From an uncultured Oscillibacter sp. (GTDB taxonomy: Bacteria > Bacillota > Clostridia > Oscillospirales > Oscillospiraceae), in contig NZ_UQXD01000046.1 in assembly GCF_900544955.1 (NCBI RefSeq), forward strand, positions 1 to 17,973: DNA of 17,973 bases. Reading direction: 5' to 3'. This document shows, one piece after another, positions 9,929 to 16,834 of the stretch (the stretch's first letter is position 1; each line of letters begins with the position of its first letter). The notes under the pieces were generated by a model. It was given only the letters and a program-made list of their open reading frames with translations, ran no database searches and was not told the DNA's origin. Position numbers and translations under genes: made by a program.

Positions 9929-12583
9929 ATGATTCACGTCGCCAACGGCGGGTGCATCCGCCGCCTCAGCGCCCGGGCCATGCGGGCCGCCCGGAACCGC
10001 AACCGCATTGCCGTGGCCGCCATCGCCCTGACCACGGTGCTCTTCACCTCCCTGTTCACCATCGCCATGTCCATCAACGACGGCTTTCAGCAGTCCAATT
10101 TCCGCCAGGCGGGGGGCTTTGCCCACGGCACCTTCAAATACCTGACGGAGGAGCAGTTCCAGGAGCTGCGGGAAGACCCCCTCATTGCGTCCTGGGGCCT
10201 GCGGCGCTTCATCGGCATGCCCGTCGAGGCCCCCTTCAACAAATCCCACGTGGAGGTGGGCTATTCCGACGCCGCCAACGCCCACTGGATGTTCTGCGAC
10301 CCGGTGGAGGGCCGGCTGCCGGCGGAGGGCACGCAGGAGGCCGCCACCGACACCCGTGTGCTGGCGCTGCTGGGCGTGGAGCCGGAGCTGGGGGCCGCGT
10401 TCACCGTCCCCTTTACGGTGGACGGCCGCCCCACCACCCAGACCTTCACCCTGTGCGGCTGGTGGGAGTATGACGAGGCCATTGTGGCCAGCCACATTCT
10501 GCTTCCGGAGAGCCGGGTGGACGCCATCCTGGCGGAGACGGGAGTCACCCCGCCCGGCGGCGACGGCATGACCGGCACCTGGAATCTGGACGTGATGCTC
10601 AAGGGCGGCGCCGACAACATCGCCCGGGACATGGACCGGATTCTGGCGGCCCACGGCTACCAGAGGGAGACCAACGCGGAGCCGGGCTTTCTGCGCATCG
10701 GCGTCAACTGGGGCTACACCGGCGCCCAGCTGGCCGACGGCCTGGACCTCCCCACCGTCCTGGCCATCGCTGCCATCCTGGTGCTCATCATCTTCACCGG
10801 CTACCTCATCATCTACAACGTGTTCCAAATCTCCGTCACCAACGACATCCGGTTTTACGGCCTGCTGAAAACCATCGGCACCACCCCCCGCCAGATCCGG
10901 CGCATCATCCGCCAGCAGGCATTGCTGCTGAGCCTGGCGGGCATCCCCCTGGGGCTGGCGCTGGGCTGGCTGGTGGGCACCTGGCTGACGCCGGTGATCG
11001 TCTCCCAGCTCAACGGCATCGACACCGTGGCCTCCCTGCACCCCGCCATCTTCCTGGGGGCGGCGCTGTTCGCCCTGCTCACCGTCACCCTCTCCTGTCG
11101 CAAGCCCGGCCGCATGGCCGCCCGGGTCTCCCCCATCGAGGCGGTGCGGTACACCGAGGGAGGCGGCGGCAAAAAGGCGGTCCGCCGGTCCGGCAGGGGG
11201 ACCGACCTCTTCGCCATGGCCTGGGCCAATCTGGGCCGCAGCCGGGGCAAGACCGTGGTTACCGTCCTCTCCCTCTCGTTGGCGGTGGTGCTGCTGAACT
11301 TGACCGTCACCTTCACCAGGGGCTTCGACATGGACAAATACCTGGCCAACTTCACCGTCAGCGACTTTGTGGTGGCGGACGCAGCCCACTTCCAAACCGC
11401 AAACCCCGGCTTCCATCCGGAAAACGCGGTGTCTGAGGAGACCCTCTCCGCGATTGCCGCCCAGGGCGGCGTGACGGAGGGCGGCCGGACCTACGGCGAG
11501 ACCACCCTGGTTCAGGAATTTATCACGGAGGACTACTTCCGCTCCCTCTACGGCCGGTGGTACGACGCGGCGGCCCTGGACGCCCAGGTGGCCGCCCAGC
11601 AGCGCACCGGGGACGGCCTGATCGCGGACAACGCCCAGCTCTACGGCATGGAGCCCTTCGCTCTGGACCGCCTGCGGGTTTTGGACGGCGATCTCGGCAA
11701 ACTCTACGAGCCCGGCGGACGGTATGTGGCCGCCGTGTACTCGGAGAGCGACTACGGCGAGCCCTACATGGACTCTCACTGGGCCAAGCTGGGGGACACG
11801 GTGACGCTCCGCTACGTGGAGGAGGGCCGCTATGTGGACCCCGCCACGGGGGAGGCCGTCAATCCGGAGGAGTTTTCCGGCGCCGTGTATCGGGCCACGA
11901 AGTTCCACGACGTGGACTACCAGGTGGCGGCGCTGGTGTCGGTTCCCAACGCCCTGAGCTACCGCTACTACGGCAGCGACGAGTTCATCCTCAACGACCA
12001 GATCTTTGTCCGGGACTCCGGCACGGACAGCGTGCTGTACTATGCCTTTAATACCACGGACGAGGCCACCGACGCCATGGAGACCTTCCTGGCGGACTAC
12101 ACAGGCCGCGTCAATCCCCAGTTCGACTATGAGAGCAAGGCCACCTACACCGCGGAGTTCGAGAGCTTCCGCTCCATGTTTTTGCTGTTGGGCGGCGCGC
12201 TGAGCTTTATCGTGGGGCTGGTGGGCATCCTGAACTTTTTCAACGCGATTCTCACCGGCATTCTCACCCGAAAGCGGGAGTTCGCCGTGCTCCAGTCCGT
12301 GGGCATGACCGGCCGGCAGCTGAAAACCATGCTGGTGTGGGAGGGGCTGCTGTACGCCCTGGCGGCGGTGGCCCTGTCCGGCGGCATCAGCCTAGCGGCG
12401 GGCCCGCTGCTGGGCAGCGCCATGAACAGCATGTTCTGGTTTTTCACCTACCGCTTCACCCTGGCCCCCATGGTGTGGGTGACGCCGGTGTTTTTGCTGC
12501 TGGGCGTGGCCCTGCCCCTGGCGGTATACCGCTCCATGGCCAAAGCCACCATCGTGGAGCGGCTCCGGGTGGCGGAGGCGTAA
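9929..12583 (+). CDS. ABC transporter permease with two FtsX domains and two large extracytoplasmic domains
   Basis: Membrane subunit of the ABC system, 884 residues. Predicted membrane helices lie at about 27-48, 274-298, 330-354, 371-391, 441-463, 747-775, 806-832 and 847-869, giving two repeats of one plus three helices. Two outside domains of about 225 (49-273) and 283 (464-746) residues sit after the first helix of each repeat. Each three-helix group carries FtsX-domain features such as NDIRFYGLLKTIGTTPRQIRRII and RKREFAVLQSVGMTGRQLKTML. This is the MacB/FtsX-type layout duplicated in one chain, not the ten-helix BceB layout. Such permeases usually act on substrates at the outer membrane face (peptide antibiotics, lipoproteins, toxins) rather than as classical pumps. 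The substrate is unknown. The ATG at 9929 is set by GGAGGTGACGGC. Linkage to the sensor pair suggests it is the transporter they regulate, and perhaps the sensor itself. Confidence 0.92.
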   Translation: MIHVANGGCIRRLSARAMRAARNRNRIAVAAIALTTVLFTSLFTIAMSINDGFQQSNFRQAGGFAHGTFKYLTEEQFQELREDPLIASWGLRRFIGMPVEAPFNKSHVEVGYSDAANAHWMFCDPVEGRLPAEGTQEAATDTRVLALLGVEPELGAAFTVPFTVDGRPTTQTFTLCGWWEYDEAIVASHILLPESRVDAILAETGVTPPGGDGMTGTWNLDVMLKGGADNIARDMDRILAAHGYQRETNAEPGFLRIGVNWGYTGAQLADGLDLPTVLAIAAILVLIIFTGYLIIYNVFQISVTNDIRFYGLLKTIGTTPRQIRRIIRQQALLLSLAGIPLGLALGWLVGTWLTPVIVSQLNGIDTVASLHPAIFLGAALFALLTVTLSCRKPGRMAARVSPIEAVRYTEGGGGKKAVRRSGRGTDLFAMAWANLGRSRGKTVVTVLSLSLAVVLLNLTVTFTRGFDMDKYLANFTVSDFVVADAAHFQTANPGFHPENAVSEETLSAIAAQGGVTEGGRTYGETTLVQEFITEDYFRSLYGRWYDAAALDAQVAAQQRTGDGLIADNAQLYGMEPFALDRLRVLDGDLGKLYEPGGRYVAAVYSESDYGEPYMDSHWAKLGDTVTLRYVEEGRYVDPATGEAVNPEEFSGAVYRATKFHDVDYQVAALVSVPNALSYRYYGSDEFILNDQIFVRDSGTDSVLYYAFNTTDEATDAMETFLADYTGRVNPQFDYESKATYTAEFESFRSMFLLLGGALSFIVGLVGILNFFNAILTGILTRKREFAVLQSVGMTGRQLKTMLVWEGLLYALAAVALSGGISLAAGPLLGSAMNSMFWFFTYRFTLAPMVWVTPVFLLLGVALPLAVYRSMAKATIVERLRVAEA

Positions 12584-12611
12584 GAGGGGCGCGGCGATTC
12601 CTCCCCTCCCA

Positions 12612-12651
12612 AACAGCCGTGCCCGCCGGATATCCGGCGGGCACGGCTGTT
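12612..12651 (+). terminator. 40-bp perfect palindrome ending the ABC operon
   Basis: Bases 12612-12631 are the exact reverse complement of 12632-12651. The sequence runs from AACAGCCGTG through a central GGATATCC to CACGGCTGTT. In RNA it forms a very stable stem of up to 18 bp with a tiny loop, 28 bp after the permease stop. Only a short U-rich end (TGTT) follows, so it may be a bidirectional or factor-assisted terminator separating the transporter operon from the regulator gene at 12764. Confidence 0.7.
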
Positions 12652-12703
12652 CTCATCGCCGGTCCTCTCCCAGGGGCGGGTGCTGGCAATTTGGCTGATT
12701 TGC

Positions 12704-12732
12704 TTGCATATTTTGACAAAACGTTATACAAT
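12704..12732 (+). promoter_or_regulatory. Promoter of the YheO-like regulator gene
   Basis: TTGCAT (12704-12709), a 17-bp spacer and TACAAT (12727-12732), with transcription starting near 12739 and a leader of about 25 nt. The -35 is weak (three of six) and the -10 good (five of six). A perfect TTGACA at 12713-12718 lies inside the spacer but has no -10 at the right distance. The AT-rich island of about 45 bp after the palindrome supports a promoter here. Confidence 0.45.
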
Positions 12733-12763
12733 GGCGGCATGAGTCAGGAAGTGAGGGAAGCAT

Positions 12764-13450
12764 ATGGAGAATGTCTCTGACAACAAGGAGCTGCTGAAAC
12801 AGTTCCTGGACCTTTTGGAGCATCAGTTCGGGTATTCCTGTGAGGTGATCCTGCACGACTACACCAAAGGGCCCATGCACAGCATCGTGGATATCCGCAA
12901 CGGCCACGTGACCGGGCGGGCTCTGGGCGGGTGCAACACCAACCTGGGCTTTGAGATTATGAAGGGCACCGTTGAGGCAAAGGACGAGTTCAACTACCTG
13001 ACCTACGCCTCCAACGGCAAAATTCTGCGCTCCTCCTCCATCTATTTTAAGAACGCGGAGGGAAAGCCCGTGGGCTCCCTGTGCGTCAATCTGGACATCA
13101 CGGAGACGCTGCACCTGGAGAAGTTTCTGAACGCCTACAACCAGTCCCGGAGCCCGGAGAACGAGGACGGAGCGCCCAAGGAGTTTTTCACGGAAAACGT
13201 CCACGACCTGCTGGACACCCTGATCGAGCGGACCACCCGGAAATTCGGGCAGGCGCCCCAGACCCTGAGCAAGGAGGAGAAGATCCGCTTCATCGCGGAG
13301 CTGGAGGCCAAGGACGTGTTTATCATCACCAATTCCAGCAAGCGCATCTGCTCTCTGCTGGGCATCTCCAAGTACACCTTTTACAATTATCTGGACATCG
13401 TGCGGAAAAACAACAACGCCCTGCTGGAGAAAAACAAAACGACTGAATAA
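12764..13450 (+). CDS. YheO/DauR-like transcriptional regulator (PAS-like domain plus helix-turn-helix)
   Basis: Transcriptional regulator of 228 residues. The N-terminal part (about 8-125) matches the YheO-like PAS domain, with FGYSCEVILHDYTKGPMHSIVDIRNGHVTGR at about 22-52 and the pattern GKILRSSSIYFKNAEGKPVGSLCVNLDIT at 85-113. The C-terminal part (about 165-215) is the accompanying helix-turn-helix, with SSKRICSLLGISKYTFYNYLDIVRKN as its recognition region. The best-known relative, DauR of Pseudomonas, represses D-arginine catabolism genes. The next three genes (RidA, D-serine dehydratase/D-threonine aldolase family enzyme, symporter) also suggest D-amino-acid use, so I infer it is their local regulator and senses a D-amino acid or a product. 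The ATG at 12764 follows GAGGGAAG. The downstream genes have their own strong promoter, so regulator and target are separately transcribed. Confidence 0.9.
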   Translation: MENVSDNKELLKQFLDLLEHQFGYSCEVILHDYTKGPMHSIVDIRNGHVTGRALGGCNTNLGFEIMKGTVEAKDEFNYLTYASNGKILRSSSIYFKNAEGKPVGSLCVNLDITETLHLEKFLNAYNQSRSPENEDGAPKEFFTENVHDLLDTLIERTTRKFGQAPQTLSKEEKIRFIAELEAKDVFIITNSSKRICSLLGISKYTFYNYLDIVRKNNNALLEKNKTTE

Positions 13451-13472
13451 TCCAAAAAAGCTAAAAATTAGT

Positions 13473-13501
13473 TTGACATTCTGCGCGGCCCGCGGTATAC
13501 T
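13473..13501 (+). promoter_or_regulatory. Near-consensus sigma-70-type promoter of the ridA operon
   Basis: TTGACA (13473-13478), exactly 17 bp of spacer, then TATACT (13496-13501): 11 of 12 consensus positions. Transcription would start near 13508. It lies 22 bp after the stop of the YheO-like regulator gene. A promoter this strong for a catabolic operon implies tight negative control downstream, which the hairpin and half-site array in the 140-nt leader could provide. Confidence 0.85.
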
Positions 13502-13521
13502 GGCCTTATCATAGGAATGAC

Positions 13522-13564
13522 AAAGGAGTTCATAGCGGCCGCAGCTTCTATGACTTCTTTTTTT
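13522..13564 (+). terminator. Terminator-like hairpin in the ridA leader
   Basis: AAAGGAGTTCATAG (13522-13535) can pair with 13548-13561 across a 12-nt loop: 13 of 14 positions pair, counting two G-T pairs, with one T/C mismatch. A run of seven T spans 13558-13564. It begins about 14 nt after the predicted transcription start. The left arm contains a perfect AAAGGAG ribosome-binding-like sequence with no start codon at a usable distance. This suggests early termination (attenuation), a 5' stabilising hairpin, or both. Confidence 0.5.
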
Positions 13565-13575
13565 ACCCAGGGATC

Positions 13576-13612
13576 ATACTAACTGTTAGTATTTCATACT
13601 AAATATTTGTAT
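13576..13612 (+). promoter_or_regulatory. Four alternating 7-bp half-sites at exact 10-bp spacing (candidate operator)
   Basis: ATACTAA at 13576-13582, TTAGTAT at 13586-13592, ATACTAA at 13596-13602 and TTTGTAT (one mismatch) at 13606-13612. The orientation alternates and starts are spaced exactly 10 bp, one per DNA helical turn. The first pair extends to the perfect inverted repeat ATACTAACTGTTAGTAT. The array is AT-only or nearly so within a GC-rich genome, lies at about +69 to +105 from the promoter, and ends 37 bp before the ridA start. It is a candidate binding array for the adjacent YheO-like regulator. The inference is from position only. Confidence 0.65.
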
Positions 13613-13649
13613 TAATTAGGCAACTATTTTACTGAGGAGGCGCTGTACA

Positions 13650-14108
13650 TTGGAATCCGTATACACCCGTATGTCCCAGAAGGGGATTGTCCTGCCCAAG
13701 GCGCTGGAGCCCGTGGGCATTTACCTGCCGGTCCAGCAGACCGGGAACCTGCTCTTCATCTCCGGCCAGGGCTGCATTGAAAACGGCGTCCAGCTGAAGG
13801 GGCGGGCCGGCGTGGACGTGAGCACGCAGGAGGCGGCCCGGCGGGCGGAGGTCTGCATGCGCAACACGCTGGCGGCCGTGGAAGCGTACCTGGGGTCGCT
13901 GGACCGGGTGAAAAAACCGGTCAAGCTGCTGGGCTTTGTGGCGGGAGATGACCGCTTCACCGAACAGGCCGTGGTCATCAACGCCGCCTCCCAGCTCCTG
14001 CTGGACGTGTTTGGAGAGAGCGGTCGGCACGCCCGGTCCGCCATCGGAACCAACAGCCTGCCCCTGGGGCTGACGGTGGAGATCGAATCCATTTTTGAGA
14101 TCGCGTGA
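13650..14108 (+). CDS. RidA (YjgF/UK114) family enamine/imine deaminase
   Basis: RidA proteins hydrolyse reactive enamine/imine intermediates such as 2-aminoacrylate, released by PLP-dependent Ser/Thr dehydratases, to keto acids plus ammonia. The protein has 152 residues, longer than archetypal RidA (about 128), and resembles the subgroup with a GRHARSAIGTNSLPLGLTVEIESI ending. The arginine equivalent to catalytic Arg105 of E. coli-type RidA is present as R129 in HARSA, followed by the conserved VEIE. GNLLFISGQGC at about 32-42 is the usual N-terminal strand. The start is TTG at 13650, 9 bp after GAGGAGG. The next ATG (13671) is too far from any ribosome binding site. It is first in an operon with the PLP enzyme 23 bp downstream, which suggests it detoxifies that enzyme's released intermediate. 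Confidence 0.92.
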   Translation: MESVYTRMSQKGIVLPKALEPVGIYLPVQQTGNLLFISGQGCIENGVQLKGRAGVDVSTQEAARRAEVCMRNTLAAVEAYLGSLDRVKKPVKLLGFVAGDDRFTEQAVVINAASQLLLDVFGESGRHARSAIGTNSLPLGLTVEIESIFEIA

Positions 14109-14131
14109 CAAACCGGTTGGAGGGAGGACTC

Positions 14132-15235
14132 ATGATGACGCTGGAAACGCCCTATATTGTGATCGACATGGACAAGGTCCACAACAACCTGCGGCGGATG
14201 GCGGAGCACTGCGCGGCAAACCGCTGCCGCCTGCGCCCCCACACCAAAACCCACAAGATTCCGGAGCTGGCGAAGCTGCAGCTGGAGTACGGCGCCGCCG
14301 GGATCACCGTGGCAAAGCTCTCCGAGGCGGAGGTGATGGCGGAGCACGGCATCGACGACATCTTCATGGCATACCCCCTGGTGGGGGAGGGGCGCATCCG
14401 CCGGGCCATTGCCCTGGCCCGAAAAATCCGCCTGATCTGCGCCGCCGACTGCTATGAGACCGCCGAAGCAATCTCCCGGGCCTGCGCCGCCGAAGGGGTG
14501 GTCCTGGAGCTTCGCCTGGAGGTGGACACCGGGATGCACCGGACCGGCATCCCCTACGACGACGCGGTGGCGGAGGCCGTCCGGCTCTCCGCTCTGCCTG
14601 GCATCCGTTTGCAGGGCATCTTCACCTTCCGCGGCCTGATCTGCGACGGGAAGACGGACGCGGACCGGAAAAAGTGCGGCCATCAGGAGGGCGCGCTTAT
14701 GGCGGACCTGGCGGAGCGCATCCGGGCGGCCGGCGTCCCCCTGGAGGACGTCAGCGTGGGCTCCACGCCCACCGGGGAGTTCTGCGCGGAGGTCCCCGGG
14801 GTCACGGAGGTCCGCCCCGGCACCTATATCTTCCAGGACATGATGCAGGTCAACACCCAGGCCTGCGGCAGCACCCAAGAGGACGTGGCGGCGGTGGTGG
14901 TCAGCCAGGTGGTGAGCACCTGCAAGCCGGAGGTGGTGGTGATCGACTGCGGCTGCAAGAGCCTCTCCACCGACACCGGCCCGGGAAAGGCCCCCTACTT
15001 CCTGAAGGGCTACGGCACGGTGGTGGGCCATCCGGAGCTGGTGCTCTCCCGCCTCAGCGAGGAGCACGGGATGCTGGAGCCGGAGGGGCCCTGCACCGTA
15101 CATACGGGGGATTTGCTGGAGATCATCCCCAATCACATCTGTCCCACCGTCAATCTGTTTGACCGTGTGTATCTGAAAAAGGACGGAGCCATTTACGGAA
15201 CCTACGAGGTGAAGGCGCGGGGAAAGAACTACTGA
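14132..15235 (+). CDS. PLP- and metal-dependent D-serine dehydratase / D-threonine aldolase family enzyme
   Basis: Fold-type III (alanine-racemase-like) PLP enzyme acting on D-amino acids. The protein has 367 residues from ATG 14132. A second ATG at 14135 is equally possible given the ribosome binding site GGAGGGAGGA. The PLP lysine is expected in RPHTKTHK (35-42), probably K39. The barrel continues through EVDTGMHRTGI (about 139-149), FTFRGLICDG and SVGSTPTGEF, and the C-terminal domain has the metal-binding pair H335/C337 in PNHICPTVNL, the zinc site of eukaryotic D-serine dehydratases (DSD1 type). The family includes D-serine ammonia-lyase, D-threonine aldolase and D-threo-3-hydroxyaspartate dehydratase, and sequence alone does not choose between them. 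The RidA neighbour favours a dehydratase, since aldolases do not release 2-aminoacrylate. The regulator type and the amino-acid symporter agree with D-amino-acid use. Confidence 0.92.
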   Translation: MMTLETPYIVIDMDKVHNNLRRMAEHCAANRCRLRPHTKTHKIPELAKLQLEYGAAGITVAKLSEAEVMAEHGIDDIFMAYPLVGEGRIRRAIALARKIRLICAADCYETAEAISRACAAEGVVLELRLEVDTGMHRTGIPYDDAVAEAVRLSALPGIRLQGIFTFRGLICDGKTDADRKKCGHQEGALMADLAERIRAAGVPLEDVSVGSTPTGEFCAEVPGVTEVRPGTYIFQDMMQVNTQACGSTQEDVAAVVVSQVVSTCKPEVVVIDCGCKSLSTDTGPGKAPYFLKGYGTVVGHPELVLSRLSEEHGMLEPEGPCTVHTGDLLEIIPNHICPTVNLFDRVYLKKDGAIYGTYEVKARGKNY

Positions 15236-15270
15236 GCATCCACTGAAAAAACGTTTTAGGAGGGAAGGTT

Positions 15271-16737
15271 ATGCTGGCATTCACAACCAAGCTAAATGAC
15301 TTGATCTGGAGCGTTCCCATGCTGTTTTTGATCCTGGGCGCAGGCATCTTCTTCACGGTGGCGACGCGGGGCGTCCAATTCCGGAAAATCAAGGATATGT
15401 TCCGCATCATGATCGGCGGGAAAAAGAGCGAAACCGGCGTGTCCTCCGTGCAGGCGTTCATGATCTCCGCCGCCGGCCGCGTCGGCACGGGGAACATCGC
15501 CGGCGTCGCCACGGCAATCACCTTCGGCGGCCCCGGCGCCATCTTCTGGATGTGGATTGTGGCGCTGATCGGCGGCGCCACCTCCTTCATCGAGTGCACC
15601 CTGGCGCAAATCTACAAGGTCCGCAGCAGCGACGGCACCGAGTTCCGCGGCGGGCCCTCCTACTACATGAGCAAGGGCCTGGGCATCAAGTGGCTGGCGG
15701 TGCTGTTCAGCGCCGTGGCGCTGTTTGCAACCACCTTCTGCCTGCACCTGCCCAACATCTCCACCCTGGTGGACTCCGTGGAGAGCGCCTATCACATTCC
15801 CCGCCTGGGCACCACCGTGGCCGTGGCCGTCATTTTCGCCTTCATCGTGTTCGGCGGCGTCAAGCGGATCGGCGTGTGGGCGGAGAAGATGGTCCCCCTG
15901 ATGTCCCTGGTGTATGTGGGCGCCTGCCTCATCATCATCGTTCTGCACGTCACCCAGCTCCCCGCGGCCCTAGCCCTGATTTTCAAGTGCGCCTTCAACC
16001 TGGAGGCGGGCTTCGGCAGCGTGGCGGGTCTGGCCGTCATGTGGGGCATCAAGCGCGGCATCTACTCCAATGAGGCCGGCCAGGGCAACGCCACCCACAC
16101 CGCCGGCGCGTCCGACGTGGACCACCCTTGCCAGGAGGGGCTCACCCAGGCCCTGGCCGTCTACTTCGACACCCTGCTGATCTGCACCGTCGGCGCTTTG
16201 ATGATGCTGGTCACCTCCAGCTACAACGTGGTGGCCCCGGACGGAAGCGCCATCGTGACGAATCTGGCGGGCATTCCTGCCGGCGTGCTGTATGCCCAGG
16301 AGGCCATCGACGTCTCCTTCGCCGGCTTCGGCTCCCCCGTCATCGCCGTCTGCGTGACGTTCTTCTGCTTCACTTCCATCATGGCCACGTACTACTACGC
16401 GGAGACCAACATCGTCTTCCTCTGCGGCGACAGGACCCGCGTGCCGATGAACATCGTGAAGGCCATCGTCATCTTCGCCATTTTCTACGGCGGCCTCACC
16501 TACTCCGAGCTGGTGTGGAGTATTGTGGACATCGGCCTGGGCCTGATGTCCTGGGTCAACATCATCGCCATTCTCCTGCTGGTGAAGCCTGCGCTGGCCG
16601 CCCTGCGGGACTACGAGGCCCAGCAGAAGGCCGGGGTCTCCCGGCTGACGTTCCACCCCGAAAAGCTGGGGATCAAGGGCGCGGAAAACCAGATGTGGGA
16701 GGAGCTGAGCGCCCGGGAGCACGTCAGCGCCGAGTGA
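15271..16737 (+). CDS. Sodium:alanine/glycine-type amino-acid symporter (AGCS family, AlsT-like)
   Basis: Inner-membrane secondary transporter bringing an amino acid in with Na+ (or H+). The 488 residues and about 10-11 hydrophobic segments are normal for AGCS. Family marks are GRVGTGNIAGVATAI (69-83), RGGPSYYMSKGLG (126-138) and GIKRGIYSNEAGQGNATHTAG (259-279), the last close to the SNEAGQG region of Bacillus AlsT. The ATG at 15271 follows TAGGAGGGAAGGTT, 35 bp after the PLP enzyme stop, so it is the third gene of the ridA operon. I infer that it imports the D-amino acid (for example D-serine or D-alanine/glycine-like substrates) broken down by the enzyme before it. AGCS members can accept both enantiomers, so stereospecificity cannot be claimed. 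A strong hairpin follows its stop. Confidence 0.95.
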   Translation: MLAFTTKLNDLIWSVPMLFLILGAGIFFTVATRGVQFRKIKDMFRIMIGGKKSETGVSSVQAFMISAAGRVGTGNIAGVATAITFGGPGAIFWMWIVALIGGATSFIECTLAQIYKVRSSDGTEFRGGPSYYMSKGLGIKWLAVLFSAVALFATTFCLHLPNISTLVDSVESAYHIPRLGTTVAVAVIFAFIVFGGVKRIGVWAEKMVPLMSLVYVGACLIIIVLHVTQLPAALALIFKCAFNLEAGFGSVAGLAVMWGIKRGIYSNEAGQGNATHTAGASDVDHPCQEGLTQALAVYFDTLLICTVGALMMLVTSSYNVVAPDGSAIVTNLAGIPAGVLYAQEAIDVSFAGFGSPVIAVCVTFFCFTSIMATYYYAETNIVFLCGDRTRVPMNIVKAIVIFAIFYGGLTYSELVWSIVDIGLGLMSWVNIIAILLLVKPALAALRDYEAQQKAGVSRLTFHPEKLGIKGAENQMWEELSAREHVSAE

Positions 16738-16779
16738 CGCCCGGACGGGCGGATCCCCTCCCCGCAGCCTCCGTCTTTC

Positions 16780-16823
16780 AACAAGAGCAGCCGGTCCGAG
16801 GCGTCGGACCGGCTGCTCTTGTT
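16780..16823. terminator. Bidirectional terminator with a 20-bp perfect stem
   Basis: Bases 16780-16799 pair perfectly with 16804-16823 around a GGCG loop. It lies 42 bp after the symporter stop and 12 bp after the LysR stop coming from the other side, so it serves two convergent genes. Both ends finish in a T-rich sequence (CTTGTT) when read outward, which suits use in either direction. Confidence 0.85.
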
Positions 16824-16834
16824 CGAGGGCGCGG

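Noticed and set aside
12713..12718. Perfect TTGACA as the -35 of the YheO-like regulator gene
   Set aside because: No -10-like hexamer lies 15-19 bp downstream; the TATACA/TACAAT sequence is too close. The TTGCAT/TACAAT pair with a 17-bp spacer fits better.
13548..13580. Possible 10-codon leader peptide (ATG at 13549 region ending in TAA) in the ridA leader
   Set aside because: The AAAGGAG sequence is too far from the ATG and itself sits in the hairpin arm. There is no run of a regulatory amino acid.
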